Below, piece after piece: positions 28,430 through 39,500 of a stretch of 64,000 nucleotides of DNA. The first letter of the stretch is position 1. The number at the start of each line of letters is the position of its first letter. Made by a program: the position numbers and the translations under genes. The notes below the pieces were generated by a model, which saw only the letters and a list, made by a program, of their open reading frames with translations, was not told the DNA's origin and searched no databases. The stretch is from Vibrio splendidus (GTDB lineage Bacteria > Pseudomonadota > Gammaproteobacteria > Enterobacterales > Vibrionaceae): contig NZ_LNRF01000005.1 of the NCBI RefSeq assembly GCF_001557875.1, forward strand, positions 233,372-297,371. The letters are read 5' to 3'.

Positions 28430-30289
28430 TTAGCCATATTTACTAATAAAAGAAATAACATGTTTATTGCTGAGTAATTCAATTTTGTCGATAGTCAGTA
28501 CGCAATAGCGGTAGTTTTTATTTTTGAAGGTGATGTTCGACTTTTCTTCTGTTGGTTCTGAAAACTTCCATATTTCAAATCCGATGTTCTTCATAAGTTC
28601 CAATGCACTTGGATTCTTAATGATCATGGAATATTTTTTAATCTTAGTATTTCTTGCAAGAAGCTTCATATCGGAAATTAGGTTCGCAATAGATTGTTCG
28701 CGCTTCTCAGAGTGACCGCTAACCACAATGTAATTTAAGTTATGATTAGAATCTAAAGAGCAGGCTTGCTTAATATGCAGATGCTTATTTTGATATTGCT
28801 CGAATACCTCTTCATTGAAGAAAAAACCTAGGCTATGACTAACAATATCGCCATTAACATTGACCATTTTTCTGCCATGCGCCTTTTTTTCACTGCAATA
28901 GAGAAACAGATCGATAGTTTCAAGCGCTGAAGGATCCATTTTTGTATATTGTGAAATCAGCTTTATTCTATCTATTACTGCTTTGTCATCCTGATCTGTC
29001 ATTAGTGGCATGATCTGACAGTCGCAGCCTTCTTCTATTTCCCCTTTAGTGATAGAAGATATTCGGCTTTGAAACGAAAAGAACCTCTCACGAAGGAAGT
29101 CTTCAAGTAGTGCACTGTCTTCGTTATCTTCTGAATCAAAGGATTTCAACGTTGTATACAAGTCCAGACCAAGGCAGTCCAATAGCTTTAGAACCTTGTA
29201 ATTATTTGGCTTTACTTTGCTATTTTCCCATCGATTTATCGTTACGACATCTACAGAACTGAATTCATCATCTAAGTGATTAATGTATGCCGCAAAATCC
29301 TTTTGCGTTAACTTTAATTTTTTGCGCGCTTCGCGCAGTAATTGCGGAAATTTCATCATGGTAGAATATTCATCTTTGATTAGTGACATTACGTTCCGAT
29401 TCGTCAGATAGTCTATTTTATCAATCGTTAATATACAGTAGCTATAATGTTTATTTTTGAATGTGATATTAGACTGTATAGCAGAGGGTACTGAAAATTT
29501 GAATACTTCAAATCCTATTCTTTTTAATAGTTTCAACATGTTTGGATCTTTTACTAAAACAGAGTATTTTTTAATGTTTTTGTTCTGAGAAAGTAACTTT
29601 ATATCTGAAACTATATGCTCAATAACATGATTTTTTGTCTCTGAGTGTGAGCTTATATTAAAATAATTTATGCTTTTGCTTGAATTTAAAGAGCAAGCCA
29701 TTCTTAGATCTAGCTCTTGAGTCTTTAAATTCTCGAATTGATGGTCTTCAAAGAAAAAGCCTACATTGTGACTCACAATGTCGCCATCTGTATTGATGAG
29801 CTTGTGGCCGTGAGCTTTGTTCTCACAGTAATAGAGATATAAATCAATTTGGTCCAGTGGCGAAATATCGACTTTTGTGAATTTAGACAGTAGTTTGATT
29901 CTGTCGATAACGCTAGTGTCACACGGCTCTGACATTAAAGGCTGTGACTTAAAATTGCGTTCGCCTTGTTGTTGATTCAGGCCTGCTAGAGCTGAAATTC
30001 TACTTTGAAATGAACCATAGGATTCGTTAAAAAACGACTCGATTAGTGTGTCTTTTTGTTCGGACTTAAAGCTCTTTATTGTCTCAAATAAATCTCCACC
30101 AAGGTATTGTAATATCTTGAGTGCTTTGTATGCACTAGGCTTTACCTTACTGTTTTCCCAACGATTTATTGTTACGACGTCAACCGCATTAAAGTCATCG
30201 TCCAGCTGATTTAAGTAGGTTGCAAACTCTGTTTGTGTAAATTGAAGTTCCTTTCTGAAGTTACGTAACAACTGTGAAAACTCACTCAT
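28430..30289 (-). CDS. Two fused tandem copies of an XRE-type regulator with a GNAT-like C-terminal domain
   Basis: 619 residues made of two similar halves (about 1-308 and 313-619). Each half has an XRE helix-turn-helix (LRNFRKELQFTQTEFATYLN and LREARKKLKLTQKDFAAYIN) with the same TINRWENSKVKP stretch, then a FQSRIS linker, a DIVSHxxGFFF segment, and a C-terminal part with an acyltransferase-like N-P-x-x-L-(x)-K-x-I-G-F motif. The halves meet at about 308-313 (KDEYSTMMKFPQLL), where the second copy would otherwise have its own Met start, so the gene looks like a tandem duplication fused by loss of a stop codon. It is divergent from the giant DUF11 operon and probably regulates it. The GNAT similarity is tentative. 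Confidence 0.7.
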   Translation of the reverse strand: MSEFSQLLRNFRKELQFTQTEFATYLNQLDDDFNAVDVVTINRWENSKVKPSAYKALKILQYLGGDLFETIKSFKSEQKDTLIESFFNESYGSFQSRISALAGLNQQQGERNFKSQPLMSEPCDTSVIDRIKLLSKFTKVDISPLDQIDLYLYYCENKAHGHKLINTDGDIVSHNVGFFFEDHQFENLKTQELDLRMACSLNSSKSINYFNISSHSETKNHVIEHIVSDIKLLSQNKNIKKYSVLVKDPNMLKLLKRIGFEVFKFSVPSAIQSNITFKNKHYSYCILTIDKIDYLTNRNVMSLIKDEYSTMMKFPQLLREARKKLKLTQKDFAAYINHLDDEFSSVDVVTINRWENSKVKPNNYKVLKLLDCLGLDLYTTLKSFDSEDNEDSALLEDFLRERFFSFQSRISSITKGEIEEGCDCQIMPLMTDQDDKAVIDRIKLISQYTKMDPSALETIDLFLYCSEKKAHGRKMVNVNGDIVSHSLGFFFNEEVFEQYQNKHLHIKQACSLDSNHNLNYIVVSGHSEKREQSIANLISDMKLLARNTKIKKYSMIIKNPSALELMKNIGFEIWKFSEPTEEKSNITFKNKNYRYCVLTIDKIELLSNKHVISFISKYG

Positions 30290-30514
30290 TAAAACATTAA
30301 CCTTCTGATAATTAACTCAATGTCTTGATTCTAATTTAGACATCAGACTCTCTATTTAACATCTTTAGTAATTTGTTTTTTACGGATGTTAATTGTTCGG
30401 ATTATTTGAACTGTATGTTGCGCATGTCCCTAGAAGGCGAAAAGCCAAATTAGTGACGTCAAATCTATGGCAATTCGCCTAGAGACTTGTCAATCTACTG
30501 TGAAGTGCGCGTTA
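30290..30514. promoter_or_regulatory. Shared promoter region of the fused XRE gene and the giant surface operon
   Basis: About 225 AT-rich bases between divergent starts. It must hold the promoters of both. A short T-rich part at 30350-30400 is the most AT-rich. No defined operator was seen. The start of the giant gene is ambiguous: ATG at 30467 lacks a ribosome site, ATG at 30515 directly precedes a signal peptide. Confidence 0.45.
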
Positions 30515-33500
30515 ATGTTCAGATACAATCTTGTCTTTTTCTTATCCATTCTGCTGTTTCCATTTGCCTCCTATGCGGATACAACGGGTCTTGTTATGGA
30601 TCTGTCTGTTGACAGCGCGTCTTACGACAATGATCAACAGGTAGCTTATACGCTCGTTTTAACGAATGAGTCGGATAAAACCATTGCTGAGTTGGACGTT
30701 AAAGACGAGCTGTTAAATATCTTAACGACAGATGAGCAAGGAAATAATGTCAGCGCGTTCTCGCAAGTCTCGACTCAAGCGCAATCCTCCTTCCTTTCAT
30801 CTCCAGGTGATTACAGTCGCTTCGGAAACTTAGATGCATCAGATGTGCGTATTGCGGCTGGTGGGTCAGTGACCTACACCATGGTTGCTACCATCTCTGC
30901 TGACGCAGCCGGTACGATTGATAACGTCGCAAGTGCGAGCACTGGACTGTTGGATGCTGTTGAATCAAATACAAAATCTATTCAGCGTGGTGTGTACCAA
31001 CATGATGTTGTTGTTTCGGTCGATAAGACGAACTATCAACTCAATAACAAGCTCACCTATAAGATTAAGGTTTCGAACACTGGCGATACGTTTATTCAGG
31101 CGCTCGACGTTCAAGATGTCATTTCAGATATAAAGGCACTCAATATTGAAGGGGCTTTGCAACAAGCTTTTACTGACAACGTTAACTCTGCCACCAAGGT
31201 TGAAGGAAGCAAAAGCGATCCAGGCACCTTCGCCGAATCAGGGGACTTATCAGTAAGTGATGCGTCGATTGATATCGGCGGGTCTGTTACCTACGAAATT
31301 CAAACGACCGTTGCCGACAATTTAGTCGGCGATATTGTTAATGACAACATAACGGCAGAAACTCGCGACGCATTGGTCGTGGGAGACGAGCTGACTACGC
31401 CGCCAACTCAGCCAAATATCGCTCTGACACACACCTTGAACCAGTCAGATAGCTACTTGGTTGATGACAAGTTTTCCTACACGGTGACGGTAAGCAACCA
31501 AGCAGATACGGGTATCGCTTATCACTACTCAGTTCAGCAGTTTCTCGCTGACCTTGAAACCGACTTAGGTAATGATATCAGCAATAACAAGAATGCTGAC
31601 GATACAATGGGCAACCCATATGAGTCTTGGACCAATCAGGTTATTACTATTGGTTCTAACAGCATTTCTGAACTGAACGATACTGGGATTGAATCCAACA
31701 AGTCGTTGAACGACACAGTTTCTATTTATCCTGGCGAACAAGTCCTGTATTCGGTGGAGGTTGATGTAAGCCCAGTATCAATTGGCGTCATTCCTCAAGT
31801 TATTGCACGAGTAGTGAATGCAGAAGGCACATCAGGTTCTACTGATGTGTTAACGGCTCCTCTAGATACACAACAAGTATTGAACTCTTCATCAAGCCAA
31901 ATTACCCGTAATAAGAACACAACAGATACTACGTATGTCCCGGGGATAGTCGGTGATAATGAAGTGGTCTATGACATTGTTATTTCAAACAAGGACGCTG
32001 AATTTTTCGCGAACGATGTTGAAGTTGTCGATAAATTTGCTTGTATCGTTACACAGCAAGCTGATGGTAGCACTGCTTCTGCGTTTTCTGAATGGAAATT
32101 AGAAGTCGCTGATAGAAGTGGTGATGGCTCTAATTACGGTTCATTTAACTATGGGGCTTGGACTAAAAACGACATCGATTTAAAAGTCGACCTCGCGCCA
32201 GAGGGCTTTGTTCATTATAAGTTGACCGCAAAAGTGGCTGATACAAGTGTAGGTCAAATTGTTGATGATGGTACCGATGCGGGCTTGTGCTTAGGGGATA
32301 ACTTAGGCGAGTCGGGCTCTGGCGTTCAAATGCCAAACTCGAAATTAAAAGTCCAAAAGGAAGTGGATTCTCGTTACTACTCAGCTGGCGGTACCCTGAA
32401 CTACGACATCACGGTAGAGAATAACGGTGACGGCTACGCGATTGATGTACCGGTTTATGATGATTTAGTCTCTGTCATGACCACCTCAATCAATGGAACG
32501 CAAACCAAAGCGTACTTTAGCTGGGTGATAACCGCGAAATCTTATGCTTCTGATGGCTCTATCTCGACAAACAGCGAGCCCGGCTTTACTGATGACATAG
32601 AAGGTAATCAGAAGAATCAAAAGATCTTAGATGTGAAGGCCAAGCTAGCTCCACACGACAAGATCGTTTATAGCATTGCCGCGATCGTAAACCCAATTGC
32701 TGATGATGAGATTCGTAATGAAGTGACGGTCGATAGTGTACTTTATTCCGATAGAGGCTCATACCCGAGAGACTATTACCTTGTTTTAGATAAACGTGTT
32801 GATGGTAATAACGAACAAAACGCATACACAGATACAACAAAGACCATTACCTATACGATCCGTATTACCAACCCAGAAGGGAATGGTTTCGCATCGAATA
32901 TCAATGTTAAAGATGAAATTAAAGCTATAAAAGCTGAGTTACTTCATGAGCCGGGAGAAAGCAAGCCTGTGTTCTCTTCGTGGACGATCAGTGCTGAAAG
33001 GGAAGCGACATCTCCTTTAGTGAAAGCCTTCACTAACCCTGGCCTTTTCAAAGATAATGACAACCTGGATGCAATAGCTCAGATCCCACCAGGTGCGACG
33101 ATTACCTATACCATTGTTGGGACGCTCGATCGCAGTGTCGACAGTGAGATTCTTTGGGGAGAATTCACCAATACCGCAACAGTGACGGGACCCGATACTA
33201 ATCTATCGGATACGGTACGTACCTATCCTAGCGAACCGAATCTTGTAGTCGCTAAGACCGCTCAAAATACCGACTTTGTTGTAGGTGAGCGCGCTACATT
33301 CGATATTTATATCTATAACCGCGGCATTGGCTATGCAAATGACGCAACGGTACAAGATAGCATTTCAGCGCTTAACTTCTTTAATAGCTGGACAATTGTA
33401 GGTTCGACCAATACAGATAAACCGGGTTCTCGTTACGGTGACATTGCTAACGACACTGATATCGATACCGACGTTGATATTACTCCCGGAGGCTGGGTTC

Positions 33501-36500
33501 ACTATGAGGTGAGCGGCATTGTTAAGTCTGACTATGAAGAAGAACAAGTATCGAACCGTGTTGATGTTTACGATCCTATTACAGACCGTGACCACAGCTC
33601 TTCTGCACAAATAGACAACTCGAACAGTGCTTACGACATCAATGTGTCTCTGTCGAAAACAACCGATGCGGTTCGTTACACACCGGGTGAAGACCTTACT
33701 TACACCATCGTAATTGGTAACAACGGTGATACCGACGAAACTGACCTTATCTTCATGGATCGATTGAGTGAGATCACCACCACGCTTGCTAATGATAAAG
33801 ATGGTGAAGTAGAAGATGTTCTTAATCAAAACCCGTTTGACTATTGGTCTGTTGATACTGGCTCTGGTTTTGGCCCTCAAACGACTGAAGATGTGGAGTT
33901 CCCAGTTTCAATTCCGGCCAAAGACTTTGTCACGGTGCGTATTAAGGCGCATGTCAAAGACAATGCAGTATCTAACGGTGTCGCTGACAGAGACGGCGGC
34001 ATAATCCGCAACGAAGCAGTGCTGATTCATGACGATAATGCCGGCTGTACTGACGATTGTGAGTATGCGAAACGTGCTGTGGCTGAAAACCATCAGGTAC
34101 ACAATAACGGTGGCGTTGTTCGTACAACCAATATTAACCGTTATTCTCCGGGTGATGAGTTGACTTATACCATCAAGTACAACTCTCAAGACGGGCGCGG
34201 TTATCGAAACAACGTTGACGTTAACGAACTGATTAATGAGATATCAGTAGAGCTACAGGATGGCCGTTCAGGCAATCCATTTTTTGATGATTCGGTAGGT
34301 TCAAACAAGTTTACGGTGGCAGTTGCTAAGAGTGTCCCTGCGAATGCGGGTACAACAGATGGTACCAAAGACGGTGATGTTGCGAACGACACTGACATCG
34401 TAACCTCGATTGATATCGATGCTGGCGAAGACGTGACTTACACAGTAACAGGTACAGTAAGACCGGATGCGGTCGGTGATATTCATTACCGAGATACCGT
34501 CGTTATTCCCGATGACTACCATCTAGATTTTGACAAAACGACCGATGAAGTGGTGTACGAGCCAGCTAAAACCGTGACCTATCACTTGGTGATTGAGAAT
34601 GATGGTAAAGGTAACGCTCACGATATTCCAATCGTCGATAACCTCGAAGATATTACGGTCAGCTTAGTGGACGGTAATACAGGACCAGCGTATTCAGATT
34701 GGACCATTACATCGATCGCAACCGGAACCGATTCTGAGTATGTGGATGCGGGCGCAGGTGCTGGCAATGTTTACACATCAACCAACAGTAACCTAGATGT
34801 TGAAGCCGATATCCCGATGGGCGCTAAGCTTGAGTACCAAGTTGTAGCGACCATTAATGACAAAGCCAATGGAGACGTGGTTAACGTTTTAACGGTCGAT
34901 GGTGACACCATTTCTCATGATATTCAGCAAGAAGCGCGTAAAGTCGATTTTGAGAAAAACATTCTGGCGTACTACGACACGAATGGTAACGAACTGGTTG
35001 GCGCAACCAATTACATGCCAGGGGGCTACGTTGAATATGAAATCCTAATTGAGAACATCTCAAGCGCCCATGTTGATGACATGAGCTTGCGTGATGACAT
35101 TGACCAAATTAACACTCAGTACTTTGATGGAACGCGTGGCCCTGCATTTGATAGTTGGACGATTGAAATCTCTGCAGATAGCTCGGGGATTTCCAACCCG
35201 GATGTAGACAGCTCAATTCAAGACAATAGACCTATTGATACGCACTTCGATATTTCGGCAAACAACTTTAGCCGAGCTATGTCGTCGGCGTTTGTACGCT
35301 ATGTCATTAAAGCCAAAATTAGTCCGAAAGCGGTAGGCTCTTTTACTAATAAAGCTTACATCGATGAAGACAATGGTAATGAGTTGATCGCGGTATCACC
35401 ACCATCAACGATGGCGGATCCTGAAGTCACGTTCTCTAAAAAAGCATTTTATGATGCAGGGTTCTCTTCGCAAAAAACTGAATATTCTCAAGCTTCTGAC
35501 GAGAGTGAGGTTTACTACCGCGTTGAGATTAAGAATACGGGTGATGGTACTGAATATGGTTCTCGTCTTGAAGATGCTATTTCGGCGATTCAAACTCGTA
35601 TTGCAGAAGACAGCATCACTTCTGGTGGTGATCCTGTCGGCCAACCATTTTTAGCTGGCTGGGAAGTGAGTTTAGATAAAACAGCTGCGACGGGTTCTAT
35701 TACCGACGCGATTGACTTTGTATCGGGCAATAACATCGATATAGATAACGAAATTGTTATCGCAGCTCAAGAAAGCTTAACGTTCACTATTCATGCTTTG
35801 ATCCGTGAAGATGCATTGGGTGATATTAAAAACAAAGCGAGCTATGACGGTAGTGTTCGCACTGCGACTTTAATGCCGCTTGAAAATAATACCAGTGTTG
35901 AAAAACGTGTGGTGTCGATCAACGGTAACCTGTTTACCGATGGTGATACCTATCTGCCGGGCGATGAGGTTGAGTATGAATTTGTTGTGACTAACCAAGA
36001 AAACGGTTGGGCGAACGATGTTCAGATCAAAGACACAATAACGGATATTGAAGTCGAGGTTATTGGTAATAATAAGAGAATGCCAGCTTTTGTTTCCAGT
36101 GATATATCTCATGAAATTAGTAATGGTATTGATGCCAATATTGATACCTATGTACCAAGCTACAACACAAGTGGCAACCTTGATATTGAAACCGATATTG
36201 CCGCGAGAGAAGTGCTGACGTTTAACTTAACGGGTATTGTTCGCGACGATGCTTTAGGCACGATTGATGCCAACCGAGTGACAGCAGGAAGTGACTCAGC
36301 GACGTCGCAAGAGATTCCTCCTAAAGATGCCGAGCTCGATTACTTCAAAACCTTGGTGTATACCGATGGTGAATCGGCAGGGTGTTCTGTTCCTTCAAAC
36401 GATGGTAGCGGTTGTACTTATGCACCACGAGGTGATGTTGAGTATCAAGTTACGTTAGAGAATATCGGAGACAGTATCGCCGGTGATGTACCTGTTATTG

Positions 36501-39500
36501 ACGCTATTCACGCAATTAAAACCGAAGATGGTGATCATGCGTTCTCTGACTGGGCAACGGCTATTGCGGTTGAACCTGCTGGTACCTATGACGTGCAAGG
36601 TAGTTACAGCGGCAGCGTACCATTGGATGCAACTGTCGACCTTCGCCCTGGTGAGCGTATCGTTTTTGATGTGAGAGGTACGGTCTCGGCATCAGCGACA
36701 GGTACAATCACCAACACGGCACAAGTGAATAACGGCAACACCAACGACATCATACTTGATCCGGGTCGCTCGAATATCCTGATAGATAAATGGACAGATA
36801 CGCCTGAGTACGTGCCGGGCGGAATGGTTAATTACTACATCGATATAACCAATAACGATGTGGACACTGGCCTGTTTTCGATTCGTGACATCATCAGCAG
36901 CTTTGAAGTCGAAACTGTCGATGGCTCAATGAAACCCGCACTCACGGAGTGGACGGTTGATTATGATGTGCTTTATAACTCCGCGCCATCAGATCCTAAC
37001 GCTAATGATTTCTCTGAGCTCGACAAGCTAGTAGGTCAAAACAGCCCAGACATCGACTTGCCTTTGGAGTCGATAAAGATGGCAGGGCGAGATGATGCTG
37101 GCACTGGTGGTGGTGATAAGTACACCATTGTCCGTATTCACGTAGAAGGTAAGGTTCGTGATGACGCGATTGGGCGCTTTACCAATACGGCTTACCTGCG
37201 ACATGGATTAGATAATTCGAAGATTGCTCGCTTGAGAGAAGGTTATATCACTCCGAAACCGGGTCAATTGGTGTTAACCAAAGAAACGACGCCAATTGCA
37301 GAACCTGATGCTAAGTATCAACCGGGTCAACCAATATCATACAAGATCACCGTGGCTAACACGGGTGAAGGTTACCTTGTCGATCAAGTCCTAACCGATC
37401 GTATCGACACCATCATGACAGAGGTGGCTAACAGCCCAGATCAAGAACAAGCGTTGACAGGCAACTGGGTCATTAGTAACGAACAGCTTGATGGTAGTGG
37501 CGATCCAACACTGAACGCACGCAAAGATGTGATTAGTACCCCGCAAGGTTATGGTGCGACTTACAGCATTCACCCGGGTGACAGTTATTCATTTGTCGTG
37601 ACCAACACTGTTAATGATAAGGCCAAAGGCGAGATCACTAACGTCGTTAAAGTTGAGGGTGACGATGGTGAGCACTCTGCTGACGCGACTTACCTTCCTG
37701 AAGACGCGCAAGTTGAGATCATTAAAGAGGTTGATAAAGCAGAGTATCTTCCGGGAGAGGCGCTTCAGTATACGGTAACCGTTAAGAATAACGGCTTAGG
37801 TTGGGCTGAAGATGTTGCTATTCAAGATGCGCTGAAGTTGGTTGAAACCACGATTGCAGGCGGCGCCACTGAGCAAGCTTTTGACCCTGCTTCAATCCAA
37901 ATATCTGCGGTATCGACAACCGGTGAAACCCCAGTACCGGATGCAACCAGTGGTGAAGACCTTAATGAGACACTCGATATTGCGCCTCAAGACAGCATTG
38001 TTTTCACGATTCTAGTGACGACTAATCCGTTGGCGACAGGCGATATTACTAACATCGCGTCAGCGACCTTTGACGGTACAACATTTGATGACAGTGCTAC
38101 CAGCACACCAGTGTTGGCGACGGTTTCGGTAAAGAAGACGGTTGATACGCCATCGTATGAAGTAACCAACCTGATTAACTACGACATCACCGTAACCAAC
38201 AGCTCTGATGCGTTTGCATCTGGTGTTCAACTTCAAGACATCATCAGTGACATTCAAGTCGACACTACCGCGGATAAACAAGAGTCGGCATTTCTATTAT
38301 GGGAAGTGAGCTTTGATGCCTCGGATGATCGATCTGTTGTCACTCCAAAGACGTTCGACTTGAGTGAAGACATCGATGTGAGTATGGATGTTGCGCCACA
38401 GAGCACTGTGACTTTCCATGTTAAGGCGTTAATTCGCACGACAGCGATTGGTTATATCAGCAATACGGCAACCATCACTTACAACGGTACGCCACAAGAC
38501 TCGACGGTAGTCATGACGCCGAAAGACTCTGAGTTTGTTGCGACCAAAACCAATGTCCAAACCGAGTATGAGCCGGGTGGTGAGCTAGAGTTCCTGATCA
38601 CCGTAGAAAACACCTCGAACAACTACATCAATGACTTAAGTGTTGTTGATGACATGGAATCTATTGAGGTGTCGTATTACGACGGTTCGACGGGGCCTGC
38701 TTTTGTGGCTGGTTCCACCTCTTTGGTGGTCGATTCAACCACAATAGGCACTACCACCGAGCAAGTTAGCCCGACGGAATACAACGTAGATATCGCACCG
38801 CACGGCACAGTTGTGTTCCGCTCAAAAGGCACCGTAGTCGATACCGCGACTGGACACATTGTTAATACCGCGCAAGTAGACGGCGGTGATGTTATTAGTC
38901 CTCCAGTTCACACTGTGGCGGCTGTGGTTCAAGCCGAGCTGTTTACCGATGCCCCGTATTACGTTCCGGGTGAGCAAGTTGAGTATCACTTAGTGGTGCA
39001 GAACATTGGCCGTGGTATAGCCAAAGATGTCGCGCTTTATACTCAGTTCTCTGAATCCATGGGTGACCATATCGATGGTTCACACAGCCATGCCTTTGAT
39101 GATTGGACACTAACTGCATCATCAGAAGGAGCTGAAACTCAACCGGGTACTTTTGATAACGATAAAGATATCTTCACGTTGGTCGACATCGCGCCTGGCG
39201 GAAAGATTGACTACACGTTCACATTGACGGTCAACGAAGACATGCTGACTAACATCGATGTGCTTGGTTATTACCTTGATTTAACCGGTAGCCCAACGAT
39301 GCGTGCACGCTCCAAAAACATGTTGGCATCTGAGACGTCAATGCAGGTGATAGCCGATCAAGTGTCTGCTTTGGATCTACCGCCAGTGGGTGCTGATCTT
39401 GTTGTCGAAAAGCGTTCGGATAAGCCGGAATATACCGAAGATGACGTCAGTGTCACTTATTACTTGGCCGTGACCAACAATGGTCTAGGTAACGCAGCGA

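Noticed and set aside
33365..33880. Long antisense frame of 171 codons and others opposite the giant gene
   Set aside because: They are shadows produced by codon bias of the repeat gene; no start context and no conserved motifs.
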